DNA of 64,000 nucleotides from positions 136,001-200,000 of the forward strand of contig JAOTOM010004318.1 in the NCBI GenBank assembly GCA_034440615.1. Direction: 5' to 3'. Under the pieces are notes generated by a model. It had not been told where the DNA came from. It searched no databases and saw only the letters and a program-made list of their open reading frames with translations. Positions within the stretch are counted from its first letter, which is position 1; each line of letters begins with the position of its first letter. Shown here in pieces: positions 9,091-21,026 of this stretch. The translations under genes and the position numbers were made by a program. This DNA comes from Ashinkailepas kermadecensis (Eukaryota > Arthropoda > Thecostraca > Neolepadidae).

Positions 9091-11555
9091 ACAAGATTTG
9101 GTCCACGACTCACAGTTGATATGCAGAGGCCTACAGTACAGCAGCCTGTTAAGCTGACTCTTTTGTGATATAATTGATATCTTTGGGTGCAAATTATATC
9201 CGACAGAACTTCCAGGCGCTGTATAACTAATGCAGTTGATGCGCCCAAAAATCCTAATAACTTCCATATTTGACATAATACTACAATTTCTGAAATATGT
9301 GAATCCAATTTTAATATTGCATCTATATATGACAGTAGTCTGTCTTAAATTGAGCTCATCATTCATTAAAGATGCTTGTTGTATTACACTAGAACAACAT
9401 ACAAAGCCAATGCAGCAAATATCTTTTTGCTGCATTTGCTGCATGAGATCTTTTTATTAATCAGAACATTGTCCAAGATAATGAAGGAAATGAAATATGT
9501 AGGAAAAATAGCCATGGCAGAGAATCAGTGTGGCAGCATGACACAGGCATGGTTTACAGCTAGGCCACCTGATGCACGCACAACATGCAATACCCACAAT
9601 ATCACACACGAATAGTCAAACAGCCCCGAGCATGCAAATTATTTGATACACATGTAACCAACACCAGTTTTCTGTACTGACCCTTAATGCCATCTATATT
9701 TCACTGCAATATATCTGAAACAAAGAAACAAGTTAGACTTAGCATGTTGGCATTCCTACTAAAAATGAGGAAATAGGCTAAACAAGATCTTTTCCACAAG
9801 ATAATTTCTCTTTTCTCAATATATATGTTTCACCCAGTTCGAGTTTGGTACAGCCATAGCAATCTTTGCAGTCTACAGCTGCAAAACGTCATCAAGAACA
9901 ATGCAGAGCTTACCAGACATTAATGAAATTCAATAGCTAATTATGTCCAACTCGTTGGCTGTAAATGCAAATTCTGGATCATATTGCACTTCCTCATAAT
10001 GTTACCTCATACTAGTTGCTCATTCGGTCGCCATTTCACTGTTGTTGATTTGCAATCATTCTATGAGAGGCTTTTACTCCATGGTGCGGAAAGCTCGGTG
10101 GGAACAGCTGGCGCCTGACTTGACCTGGCCAGTGCACGTGCAGAGGTCAAGTAAGAATCGGAGAGATTCATGCAAACCTTAACATACACTGGTACCTGGT
10201 GGACCTCTGATAATTGCCTGCATTAGTGGAGGTGGCAAATTTCGCATACCCCTTGAAGGGAATCCAAACCAAATTTAGCCGGGGTAGCCTGGCCAACCAA
10301 CTTACATCACACAAATTTAACCAACCTAGGTATGTACAGCTGAAATGGGGCTAATTGAGAAAACAAAGAGTACTTGTCATAACTGGAATGGAAAACAGCC
10401 GATATCGCCCCATTGCTTCTTGGATTAAGCAAATTGTGTGGTAGGATGACCAGTATGATGCACTTTTATGCCACAAGCATTCATAAATCAAGGTTGGGTC
10501 AGTCAAGGTCAAACAAGGTTAACACGTTAATTTTGTGATTAAAGTACATAATGTTTGTTCTTCACTCGCATGCTACGCTTGCATGTGATAAATACCTGTT
10601 GAAGATAGCTCGTGAACTCGCTGGTGCCCTTTTAGATCAAGCAATAGCAATTTATTTGCAAAAAATCAAGCACATTTTACAGGATCGCTGTGATTTGATT
10701 TGATTATTTGAGCTTAGGGGCGCATCAAATGCTACTGGTTATGTAGCACCTCACAGAATATCTGTGCATCAAGACTAGGGACGCAATGGATGGAAGATCT
10801 AACCACGCGGCCCGATACAAAATTTGCTTCATAAAAGAAGACCTAGGTCGCTTGATCCGGTCAGACATGTCTGATAATAAATCCACCATGAATTCTCGCA
10901 AGGTGCACAGCCACATTCTATAAGTCAACTTTCCAGCGGAAATGACACCTAATCAAGGAAAACGATGTTTGACATATTACTTTCTGCGCCGGCGCCGGGT
11001 GGCTCCCTGTTGGAAGGGCTACAGATCCCGCAGACACCGACCACGGACAACAAATCTATTGAGATCCGTATTACACTGCCCATGACTACTCCCATGGCGA
11101 AACGTCGTGTCACAATCTTGCCGTAGCGTCGGAGACACCAATCGAGAGGAGCCTAAGACCTCCCACCAACCTGAGTGGTCCACTGCTGCGGCCAGTAAAA
11201 TCACATCATCTGCATGCTCTGCCGATTACATAAGCGAGGCGGCAGCCGTTGTCTGTTGCAGCGAGCACAGCAATATTGAAGGCTGTTCGTGTTCAACGCA
11301 CATGCTGTGAGTACGGAAAACAACAGCCTTCCTCCCAAGCATGTGTCGCATAGGACCACGCGGAGTGACTCGGTCTGCCTTGGTAGCGGCTGCCTTTGAA
11401 GCGTTGTTTTTCATCTGTAACAGCTGTAACGCCCAGGTATGTCATGCCTGGCTCGTCGATCGTGTGGACGCTTTTTAAAGTCGATGAGAAATCGACTCGG
11501 CAGCAGTGTGTCAAATATGCCTCAAGATCATCAGGAGGGGGAAGATGGGCCGGTA
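9091..11555. other. AT-rich stretch with one SINE-tail fragment
   Basis: No coding segment recognised. At about 10,685-10,745 the sequence TTATTTGAGCTTAGGGGCGC, followed by a ...GGTTATGTAGCACC segment, resembles the 3' domain shared by the SINEs in this window. The GC-rich part at 10,990-11,330 has open frames but no recognisable domain. Confidence 0.4.
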
Positions 11556-11559
11556 AAAA

Positions 11560-12440
11560 AACTTAGCACATCTTCGCTGCACAATGCACGCCAAGCGTTA
11601 TCACCCTGCTGAGTATGAAGAGGCCAGGAAGTCTCCGCGCCAGTTGACGGCGGTTTCAACTTCTACCCCTGCTTCCGCCCGCTCACCACATTTATCGTCC
11701 GCCCCATCGAGGGCGGGGCCGTGCCTCCAAAGGGGGAAGACGTTAGCAGCAATACGTCAGCCAACACTGGAAGAATTGCTACGGTCGAAAATATTTGTAA
11801 CACAAATGATAGCCATTTAAGGCATATTCACCAGGCTGAGCTTACCATGATGGCTGTGCATAATTAGGTATGTTTTTCATCGTTGAAGATGACGGTTTGG
11901 TTGGTTATTGGTTTTACGACACGTCGACCGTTGAGTCATGTAGCGTCGCCAATCTCTCACGCCGATTGGTCGCGGGCGAAGAGTAGCGACAGGTGAGACT
12001 CGAACCAACAACCTTTCGATTGTGAGACGAGCATCTTACCCCTAGACCACTCGTCCCCAAGATGACGGTTTAATCGAACTAACGGATCACCCTGCTACAC
12101 GCTACCCGGCTTACGCTATTTTGTGCAAGCATTGCTTCCAGACGTACAAGGAGGTGCGGGACATAGTGGTGAGGGATCTCGCCGCTACCGATGACGACTA
12201 CATCTCTTTTATGGCCGACATCTGGACAAGCACCGCAAATGAGAAGCTTATGCCCGTCAGGACGTTGGATAACTGCAGTTCTGGCGGCAACGCATTTCCC
12301 GGCAGCTCACGCTGGCGTCAACATCGACCAGGTGCCGGAGAAAATGGGCCACGAGTGGCACCCAGACAGGAGTCGCCGTCTTCTGGTCGGAGAGATGGAG
12401 CCGTCGAAATTATCGGCTGCCGGCTGACCAACATGGCGGC
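11560..12440 (+). pseudogene. hAT transposase relic, BED-finger (ZBED-like) type
   Basis: Around 11,563-11,620 the frame reads NLAHLR...HAKRYHPAEYEEA, the second half of a BED zinc finger, followed by a Ser/Pro-rich linker and LEELLRSKIFV. After an inserted SINE (11,899-12,058) the frame resumes with a segment containing YISFMADIWTSTANEKLM, typical of the start of the hAT catalytic domain. A different frame continues with WITAVLAATHFPAAHAGVNID, the next conserved hAT block. Frameshifts, stops and the SINE show it is dead. The C-terminal dimerisation domain was not found downstream. Confidence 0.72.
11899..12058 (-). mobile_element. tRNA-derived SINE, full length, with target duplication
   Basis: Minus-strand order: tRNA-like head (A-box GTGGTCTAGGGGTAAGATGC, anticodon loop CTCACAA compatible with CAC/Val, B-box GGTTCGAGTCTC), a body with GACCAATCGGCGTGAGAG, and a tail ending AACCAATAACCAACC. 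A perfect 13-bp target duplication, aagatgacggttt, flanks it at 11,886-11,898 and 12,059-12,071. It interrupts the hAT transposase relic. Confidence 0.93.
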
Positions 12441-13079
12441 GATACACCGCACAGTGCTCGGCGGTAAGCTGGCCATCAGAGACGCCACACACTGTCAGCG
12501 CTGCTATCTCCTGGTAAAAGCGATCTTGGGTCTGGCCAAACAAGGATGGAGCTGGCTGGGCTGAATTATGGGTGCTAGAGCCATGCTTGGTGCCCTACCA
12601 CAGCAGCTCTCCTGATGCTCTAGACCAGGGAACATAGCCTTCAGAGAAGACCGAGAAAGCTGGAAATGACTGTTGCAGTTCCTGGTGAAAGCGTACTTCA
12701 AGGTGGACCTTGATATCAAAGTGAGTCTTGTGGATGGACCTCACTACACCATGACTGAACTGAGACTACTGAGATCCCAGCCTGGGGACGTCAGGGGCAT
12801 CTGGCCCTACGTCTGCGCCAGTGCCTGCAACGTTCACTCAGGGAGCCCAGTTCTAAGGATGGGTTTAACGCCTGAGAAACGCCTGAGAAACGTTAAAGGT
12901 ACGTCTCAGAGGAACTGAACGCACTCCTGGTATTTATGCGCAAACATAGATAAACCCCTGCGGCATCATTTTCAGTTCTCCCATCATCGGTTCACGGTGT
13001 TCACGGCATCCGCGTATCGAAGAGGGGACTGGGGGCAAAAGGGGACATTGCCGCTCCACCCCTCCCCCCCCGATCTGAG
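12441..13079. other. Decayed sequence after the hAT relic
   Basis: May hold degraded downstream parts of the transposase, but I recognise no further motif. A short G/C-rich stretch at 13,015-13,075 precedes the 20-bp array. Confidence 0.35.
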
Positions 13080-13715
13080 AGGCATTGAGCCGGAAGAAAT
13101 TACGCCTTGGCTCGGGAAATTGCGACAGGGCTTCGAAATAAAGGGAAGCCGAGGCCCCGCAAATTAAGAGCTGGCTCCGAAATACCAATCCGGACCCTGA
13201 AGAGCACTGGAGCAATGCAGGTCGCGCCAAATGACCCCTGCAAGCGCGTCGGGCACAAAAAAACGTGCCAATGTCCAAACATCGCGACGTAGCACACACA
13301 TATCGTGCAAGGGGCTTGGACATTCTACCCGAGACTGCCAAAAATCCCCCGGGACCCAGAAAATCGACCTGGGTTCCGAAAAATTCAAACGAAGTCAGGA
13401 AAAACCGTGTCTGGCCAAAAAACTCGCGTAGAGGATCTGACAACACGCGTGTAGGCTAAAAAAATGCTCTGTGGCCTTGAAACTTATCGATCGGGCTTCC
13501 AATAGGCACCCAAAACAAATCGTATCAGGAGCCACAGAAATTCGCGTCGGTGCCCCAAATAAACGCAGCGGGACCTAAAAGCACATCGGGAAACCGGGTC
13601 CTGCAGAAAAAGTGACAATGCGCCGGGGAGCCACATCACATTGGGTGCCTTAAAACACACCAGGGCTCCCAAAGCGCACCAGGGCCCTCAACACACAACA
13701 GGGTCACACAGGCAG
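13080..13715. repeat. Degenerate ~20-bp periodic array (A-rich spacers)
   Basis: About 30 units of 19-22 bp, each starting GGNNCC followed by an A-rich middle and a CRCxG-like end. Examples are GGACCTAAAAGCACATCG, GGTGCCTTAAAACACACCAG and GGCTCCCAAAGCGCACCAG. Overlapping open frames are by-products of the periodicity. Same architecture as the arrays at 17.3, 31.2, 55.3, 57.5, 59.4, 62.0 and 63.1 kb. Confidence 0.7.
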
Positions 13716-14299
13716 TAAGAGGATCTAAAAACAAGCTAAGTGCTACACAACAAATGCAATGTTAATGAGGACATAGCAAACAAACGCAAAGTGCCACATC
13801 GAAATTTTCCAAAAGGGTAGTGAATTGCACATCAGCAGACAGTTAATAGGCTACACTATCTGCCTGTAGCATGTGCTTTTTCAGCCATCCATGTCTATTG
13901 TGGTTAATGTGGCAAAAGCATGAGTTTTACAAACAGACATGTGTAGGCAGTACACTAGTCAGATGATATCCATATTGGTTTGAAATAGTAGAAGTGTTCA
14001 ACTTCAGCGATTAATTGTCGCGCCAAAAATTTCGGAAATCGGCATGAAACCAATACGATATAAGAGACAGTGGCATGCACACTATATTTCATATATGTAT
14101 GGGTTTTAAAAACAAGCTTTCGACTTCATGCTTTTCCGAGGTATTTACTCCGGCTGCACCACGGATGTCGTGGGCAGTCCAATGTCCGCACTTGGCGCGG
14201 AATGGGGAGGCAAAACAGACGGTGCCGAAAATAACACCGGACTAGTGTTTCGGTTTAGGGCATATTTTTGGTATGTTGGGCACCCTGCACATAAAAATT
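13716..14299. other. Nothing recognised
   Basis: AT-rich unassigned sequence without repeat structure or coding potential that I can support. Confidence 0.4.
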
Positions 14300-14476
14300 G
14301 GGTTTTTATTTGTTTATTTGTATATTTGTTTATTGTCCACAATCTCCAACAGCATATTGTGCCCTTTAGAGGAGAAGTCATTAGCTAAAAAAACGTAAAC
14401 AGAACAGGTGAACAGTTTTCAGTTCAAACAGGTAAATGGCTGTCAGAACTGCATCGACGCCCGATTGCTACGCGGC

Positions 14477-16285
14477 TCAGATGTGAGCGTGTGACGCAGC
14501 ACAGTATCTAACCACCTGCGTCTTAAACGCATTCAGCGGGTTCGTGAATATGTCCGCACTTGGTGTCGTCGCTACAAATGTGTTCGTTTCTCTTAATAAT
14601 ATGTTAAATAAGCCGCATCTAATGGTTTCTACACGTACATACGGTACATGAAATAAAACAGGTTGCCTATTTCTCCTGACTGAGACACATAATCCAAAGT
14701 TCTGCAATAATACTGATGAGTTCGTCCTGCCACATAAAACGTTTCGTAAGAACATGATGTCGGATTGTACGCGACGAGTGGACACAGACGTCATGTTATA
14801 AAAGCGAAGAAGGTTCTGATATTGCAGAGATTCCGGTCGAGGTGTGGCACTACAGTGTTGAGCAAGCCACATTACAAATTTATGTTCTACCCTATCAATC
14901 CTGGTCAGATGTGTTGTGGCTGCGTCTGCCCAGATGACGGAGCAATACTCAAGGCGAGACCTAATGTTTGCGTTATATGCCGCCAACAGAGCAATTTTAG
15001 AGAATTTGCTACCAGGAACCCCTGCTTGCATTGATCTAATAAACAGTCCGAGAGCTCGGTTCGCAGATGACAGCTTTTGCCACATGTTGTGCGAATGTCA
15101 ATCTGCTGTCCAGGTACACACCCAGGTCTCGCATCACAGTATCACGCTGCAGCGTTGTATCGTGTACCTTATATTCGAAGCGCACAGGAGTACGACGGAG
15201 AGTCATTGTGAGTGGCCTACATTTCAGAGGGTTCAAAGTCCAGTCTGCGGACCACTTGCATAGGGAATCAATATCCCTTGGTTGGTTATTGGTTTTACGA
15301 CACGTCGACCGTTGAGTCATGTAGCGTCGCCAATCTCTCACGCCGATTGGTCGCGGGCGAAGAGTAGCGACAGGTGAGACTCGAACCCACAACCTTTCGA
15401 TTGTGAGACGAGCATCTTACCCCTAGACCACTCGTCCCCCGAATCAATATCCCTCTGCAGGCGGGTCGCGTCGTCCACAGACGCTACCCTCCTAAAAATT
15501 TTGACGTCATCAGCAAACATCAGACATTCCGAGTCAATCCTGGATGGCAGGTCGTTCACAAACAGGGCAAATAACAGAGGGGTCAGCAAGCTCCCTTCCG
15601 GTACACCGGAAGTGACATCAGCCCAGTCCGAGACCGCCCTGTTGACTATCACCCGCTGCCGGCGACCAGTCAGGTATGAGCGAATCAGAGAGATAATTTT
15701 GTCTGAAACATGATATGCATTTTCGAGCTTGTATAGTAACAGCTTATGGTCGGCACTTTGGAAAGCCGAAGAGTAGTCCGTATAGATTGCATCTGTCTGG
15801 TAACCAGCAGCGATCGAATCCCAGGCGTGTCTCAAGAAAACTGCCAGGTTTTAAGCACATGACCTTTTTGGAATAAAACCGTGCTGGGTGTCAGTCAGTG
15901 CTGGCAAAATGTGAGCACTCAAAACATTGTAAATGTTTTTTTTCTCTAAAATATTGCCACACAGGCAAAGAAGTGAAACGGCTCGGAAGTTCGTCGGATT
16001 TTTCCGGTTGCCTTTCTTATATATAGTGGTGTTTTGTTTGTTTCTTATATATTTGCCTATAGTGGTGTGATGTTTGCCATTTTCCACCGGTTCGGAAAAT
16101 TTCCCTGCCTGATAGAAAGGATACAAATTTTGTACAGCGGAACGCATAATTGGTCAGCACACTCTCGGAGGATTCGGGTGCTGATATTATCTGGTTCACA
16201 TGCTTTGTGCGGATCAAGTCCAATGAGAATCGTGTGGATTTGTTCTAATGAGGGCCGAAATTCTGTGAGATTAGACAATCCGTAG
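14477..16285 (-). pseudogene. LINE reverse transcriptase, frameshifted
   Basis: The protein is split over several frames. 16,057-16,278 holds the region before the palm; 15,851-16,147 has the TNFRAVSLL and LTDTQHGFIP blocks. 15,441-15,835 has YTDYSSAFQSADHKLLLYKL, SGVPEGSLLTPLLFALFVND and an intact catalytic FADD in MFADDVKIFR. The thumb DIDSLCKWSADWTLNPLKC resumes after the SINE, and a C-terminal connection domain runs to 14,477 without RNase H. It belongs to the Jockey/CR1-like assemblage but clearly differs from the LINE at 2.8-6.4 kb. Confidence 0.85.
15279..15440 (-). mobile_element. tRNA-derived SINE, full length, with target duplication
   Basis: Nearly identical to the copy at 11,899-12,058. 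A perfect 14-bp target duplication, gaatcaatatccct, flanks it at 15,265-15,278 and 15,441-15,454. Removing the insert restores the reverse-transcriptase frame (RDIDS repeated on both sides), which fixes both boundaries. Confidence 0.96.
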
Positions 16286-16290
16286 TCCTG

Positions 16291-17339
16291 TAATGGTGGG
16301 TACTGGGTTACACCTGTGCTGTGAACTTGGCTGAAAAGGCTCTGTTCAGCAGGTTGGCGCGTCCAACGCCATCGCTGATTAACGTGTTTCCGTTTTACTT
16401 ATTTTCATTAAAAGGATTCCTTAAAAAAGTATTTGTCAAGATCTGTTGACTTTTTAATGGGGGTAGACTGGGCCCCCTTCAAATCGATTTTCCCTGACTA
16501 AAATTGACATATGTCACTAGAATGTATCCAATGCATGCAATATGGAAAAATAGCAGCATGAGGTTTCCTTGACAGAAACTCAAAAAGGTGCATAATCCAC
16601 TTAGAAGCTTTTTTTACCCAAGGAACACGATTTTTAATCAAATTTTGACTATTCATGTTCATCTCTGACATCTTCTGCCTGGTAGTATACGACAAATGTC
16701 CCCTGCCTATAGAGCATGCAACCACATGTGTTTTTCAGTGGGCACAAAGGTGCTGAAGCAGAATGGCACAAAACAGCAATCGTTTTTCAGCACGGACCCA
16801 ACAGGAGCTTTCAGATTCAAAGATCCAGAAGGGGAAGGAGGGCAGATTTTGTTTCTGAGACTCAAAAATTACCCAGCAAATTAATGCACAAGGGGAAACA
16901 ACATTAAAATCAAGGTGACCTGGACTACATTTTTTTGAAAAACCTAAAAAAATTGGATGAGGAAAGTACAGATGGCGAAAAGGGATAATACTTGGAAATA
17001 TTTGGCACATTGCTACTTCCACAATTTTTGTGTCCCATTTCCTAGTTCTTGATGACATTATAATGCTAAGCAATTGCTTATTGAGATGTATATCTTTGTT
17101 ATTGTACTTTAATACTTCACTGGCATGTCATAGGTATTTTCATCTGCCTAAATTTGACCTGCCTAGATGAAAATCAGGTCTTGTATTCTGTCTGTGATAC
17201 TTTGCTTTTGCATTTTGTCCAGTTTGATTTTCCATGTAGATGCTATTTTTCCTGGCCTGGCAATGGTTTATTCAACTCTAGCTTCATTTTCAAGGGCATT
17301 GTGCAATAAATTGGGCCACAGAGGTTTTTTATGTGTTCA
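16291..17339. other. Nothing recognised
   Basis: AT-rich unassigned sequence. No conserved frames, no inverted ends found. Confidence 0.4.
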
Positions 17340-17725
17340 AAGTGTATTCTTGGGGGGAAGGGGGCACCAGGCTAATGCTTAGGGGCCTAGCTGGGTGTTT
17401 TAGGGCCTAAATTGATCTTTTTAGGTTGAACCAATTCTCTGACCCTTACACAATCTGGGGGGGGGGGGAAATTCTGTGTACTTACTTCAGGGCCTTCTGT
17501 GTACTTTCAGAGTCCAACATGATATTTATGGTCCCTGATGAGTTTTTTGGGGCTGGAAAGTCTTTTTGGGTACCAGTATGAGCTTGAAGGTACTAACACA
17601 ATTGTTTGGAGGCTCAGCCCAATCTTTTTTGGTACTAGTCATGGCCTCTTATGTGAAATATTCCCTTTCATCCTGTTTGGCACATACACAGCAAATTTAG
17701 GCAGCTTTTGGGTGAAGTGCTATCA
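17340..17725. repeat. Degenerate ~20-bp periodic array (T-rich spacers)
   Basis: About 18 units of 19-22 bp starting GG(G)NCC and ending in a T-rich stretch. Examples are GGGGCCTAGCTGGGTGTTTT, GGGCCTTCTGTGTACTTTCA, GGTCCCTGATGAGTTTTTTG and GGTACTAGTCATGGCCTCTT. A run of G interrupts it near 17,460. Confidence 0.6.
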
Positions 17726-17864
17726 AAATGATGTACTAGGCTTTCTATTACATATACTAAGCTTTGGGACACCTGTTGGCTAACCCTATCCTGTTGACCA
17801 ACTTTGTACACATGATGTTCACCCATTTTGTATATGGTGCACCAGGCCTACCACCTGGTACACT

Positions 17865-17960
17865 CCTGGTGGCTATGCATGCCTGACATGCCTTGAGGCA
17901 TGCCTGGAGGCCTTTCTGGTGGGAAGGCATGCCTGGAGGCATGCCTGGAGGCCTGAAATC
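17865..17960. repeat. GCATGCCTGGAGGC short tandem/inverted repeat
   Basis: Four or more near-copies of GCATGCCTGGAGGC, some separated by a related CATGCCTTGAGGC; GCATGC is itself palindromic. A (CTAC)n tract follows at 18,000-18,016. Confidence 0.7.
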
Positions 17961-18767
17961 TTGATGAAACCTGCCACATTTTGCAGACTGGCCTATCTAC
18001 CTACCTACCTACCTACCGAGGTACCTATCCCTAAATCAATATGTGAAGAAAAATGTGTTCAATAAGCTCATGTTAAAATTCCACCAGAGAAAGATATCCC
18101 AATCCCATATTGTGCAGGCATGCACTGCAATATGGACCACCATGTAAATGTGCACTTCTGCAATAACCAAACAACTGACATAATGCAGTGTTAAAATAAC
18201 AGTTTTTCATTAGGTGTGAGATGTCAAAATGAGCATAGTCAGAGGCCAATTTCACTTTTGTTTTTGCACTCACACAGTTTGCAAACAAACAGTCTGATGC
18301 AAATCAGAAACTGTGTTAAATCACATTTCACAAAGGTCTTTGTTGGTAACCACAAATAGTGTAATTCTGACATGATTCTGTAATGGCCTTACAAAAGATT
18401 GGATTTTACACTGCCTTTCAGTGACAAAACCACCAACATACCTATTCAAAAATATTATGACATTTTTTCAAATGGCTATTCAGTGATAAAACACTGTCAA
18501 ATGAGTAACATAATGAATACTTAAAACAAATGAGACCAATGAACATAAAATAATAGATTTCCTTGGAAGCAATGTGTCATTCAATTCCATAACTGTGGCC
18601 GTAATGATCGCACGATGGGTCCATACTAGACCATAACAACTGCACACACTGTCTGTACCAGGGTATGTAACGAGCATACATATGAACGGTACCTATCGTT
18701 CGGCAGTGGAATGTGCATACTTTCTGTACATACAGGTGGTGCCAGCTGGGGTGGAGTGGAGGCCGAT

Positions 18768-18905
18768 TGTGACCTCATTTGACCCCAAAGACATTGACCT
18801 GGGGTCATTAAATGTATACTGTGGTGAGTTCACTACAGCTGTAATTCCTCCAAATGGTGTGCTTGTAGTTTCAGATCTTAGGTGGCCGAACCCCCCCACC
18901 CAGGT
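18768..18905. repeat. Dispersed repeat rich in TGACCT half-sites, copy 1
   Basis: Begins TGACCTCATTTGACCCCAAA and continues through a GACATTGACCTGGGGTCATT segment and GAGTTCACTAC, ending in a C-run. Copies occur at 47,787 and 50,161. It contains several AGGTCA/TGACCT half-sites of the nuclear-receptor type. Confidence 0.75.
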
Positions 18906-18950
18906 GAGCGTTATGTGAGAGGCATGTTGACAGGGGATCTTCTGCACTTC

Positions 18951-19582
18951 CTACAGTAGTGTTGCTTGCACTCAAAATGTAACGGAATGTGGTGCGTACA
19001 GAACCAGGCTGTTGAAATAAACAACTTGAACTGGATATGGATGCAATGTTTCATGGGGTCACAAACCCTCACTGTGAGGTAGGTGTAACGAACCACCTTG
19101 GTTCGAAGATACCAAAAGTTGAATGCCTGCAGAAAGTGAGAGGTCTTACCTCAGGGCAGAGTGAAGCTGCCATGGAACCATCTCAGTGGCTCCCATTCAT
19201 CAGAATTCCTTTCAATTGTTTCTGGGACAGGGGTGGATACAAGGGGCACTGGGGGCATGTGTCCCCAGTGTTGGTGTCCCCCTCAAGTTTTCGGCCAGAG
19301 TTGCACATTGAAGGAAGTCTTGACCTTCAGTGTGCCTGAATGCCCCTAAAATTTGTCAGGCAGAAGCACCCTTCCAAAGACTTCTAAGTTCCAAGATGAC
19401 AATTCCAAATGGTCCAATTGGACATTCATTGCATGAGTAGGATTTAATTGAGTATTTCTCTCTTTACGTTCATGGACAAATATTATTACATCAAGCAACT
19501 CATATGATAGTGTAAAGTAATCTAAAATGCAACATTAACCAATGGCCCTGACAGCTAATGACTGTGATCAGGTTAAAAATGT
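18951..19582. other. hAT-like end fragment and unassigned DNA
   Basis: At 19,228 CAGGGGTGGATACAAGGGGC resembles a hAT terminal inverted repeat, followed by G-rich and C-rich blocks. I found no matching second end or target duplication. Confidence 0.35.
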
Positions 19583-19650
19583 ATCGGCACCAAGATTCGA
19601 ACCCACCATCATCTGTGCAAAAATTGGACGCCCCAACCAACTGTGCCAAT
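19583..19650 (-). mobile_element. tRNA-like sequence (tRNA pseudogene or SINE head)
   Basis: 68 nt on the minus strand with a 7-bp acceptor-like pairing (ATTGGCA / TGCCGAT), an A-box-like GGCACAGTTGGTTGG and a B-box-like GGTTCGAATCT. The TpsiC stem is weak, so a functional tRNA is unlikely. It differs from the other two tRNA heads in the window, and no SINE body was recognised next to it. Confidence 0.55.
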
Positions 19651-20322
19651 CGTTGACATGGGGTGGGCTGAATGTGATGTAGAGCATGCCAACTGAGGAG
19701 ATGTTTATTTCCTTGACGATCTCCAATGAAGTTTCGCATGTTCATTACACACTACAATTCCATAAACCCTTGATCAGAATATCAGCTGAGCTCAGCATGC
19801 AAACAAACAAGCCTGCATTCCATTACAACCTCAACACCTTTCAAATATTGACATTGACACTGGCAGTGCCAAGGCCTATCAAATTGCCAGTGTAAGCATG
19901 AAAACTGATGTGAGAACAGGGTTGAACTGCTCAAATGTATAGAAATTGAACAAGCACTAAGTAGGCTGTACCCCAATTCAGCAGTGTGCAAATCCAGCTA
20001 TTTTTATGACTGACACTACCCTCCATCAACATTCACACAACCTAGAACATGTATTATAACAAGCTGTGTATTGACCACAATTGTTGACAATGAACAACCT
20101 TTGTGAAATACAAATGATGCAATCACACACATTTTCAACAGTTTGTGATTAGCCAACAATGTACTTCGGATTGTGTAGTTTTGCTAGCTCACGTTAGTGA
20201 AATGCCATCTGTACAAATAGCAACATCAACAGTGCACTCACACAAAATTAAGTGTGAACACTGTGTGAACACACACCTAGGTTACCTAGGTAACAGGGTA
20301 GTACCTAGGTAGGTAGGTAAAT

Positions 20323-21026
20323 TTCCAGAAACAGGTAAAATGCGATTTTTTTTTTTTTTTTGAATACAGGGTATTTTAACGTAAAAATCATGATGCGACC
20401 ACTCATTTTCTTCGCAAATGATTACTTTTAAGTCAGCGACGGTTGATGACGTCATAATGATTTGATGACGTCATATGCATTAAGTCTGGGGAAGAAAAAA
20501 ACCTAACCTAACCTAACCTAGACTTAAGATAACGTAGCATAATATATAAAATATATTATATCATAATATAATCTAATCTAACCTAACCTAACCTAACCGG
20601 AAAACCAGAATCGTCCGAAACAAATTTTTCTGCCATGACGTCATCAAATATATTTAAAATAAAATAATACAGCATCGCCAGAAATTCCCGGCTCTTGTCG
20701 ACGGTTGCTGGCGCAACGTGTTGCGAGTATTCATTCTCGGAGATAATGTCGAATTAAGGCAGAAACATAAGGTTTTCGATGACAGAGTATTAAATTGAGT
20801 GCATGAAGTGTTGAATGTCTTCTTTATCACGTCTGTGACACACCAGGTACGGATAATTATACGCGATGTGCTATGTTTGCAGAGTGAAGATTATGGTTGT
20901 GTATTTGTTTGCCAACTGAAAAATAATTATTCGCGGAGAAAATGAGTGGTCGCATCATGATTTTTACATTAAAATACCCTGTATTAAAAAAAAATCCCCA
21001 AAATCGCATTTTACCTAGATCTGGAA
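20323..21026. mobile_element. ~700-bp MITE with ~100-bp terminal inverted repeats and TTAGG-type core
   Basis: The left end (20,323-20,420) and right end (20,930-21,026) are inverted copies. Both contain AGGTAAAATGCGATTTT, a homopolymer tract, ATACAGGGTATTTTAA and CATGATGCGACCACTCATTT. The core holds two (CCTAA)n tracts (20,500-20,520 and 20,578-20,598), an AT-rich palindromic stretch between them, and paired TGACGTCA motifs. The terminal bases appear to be TTCCAGA/TCTGGAA; I could not settle the target duplication. No coding capacity. Confidence 0.88.

Larger units (their letters stand above)
14300..16290 (-). mobile_element. 5'-truncated LINE with SINE insertion
   Basis: Minus-strand element containing a reverse transcriptase relic and ending in an A-rich tail of AAATAAACAAATA-type repeats (14,300-14,335). 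The endonuclease half is absent, consistent with 5' truncation. A SINE with a perfect target duplication is nested inside. Confidence 0.8.

Noticed and set aside
10084..10300. GC-rich segment considered as a tRNA or exon
   Set aside because: No cloverleaf, no A/B boxes in proper spacing, and no open frame with splice sites.
19583..19650. Functional tRNA gene
   Set aside because: Acceptor pairing is present but the TpsiC stem is mostly mismatched or G-T and the anticodon arm is poor; better seen as a pseudogene or SINE head.
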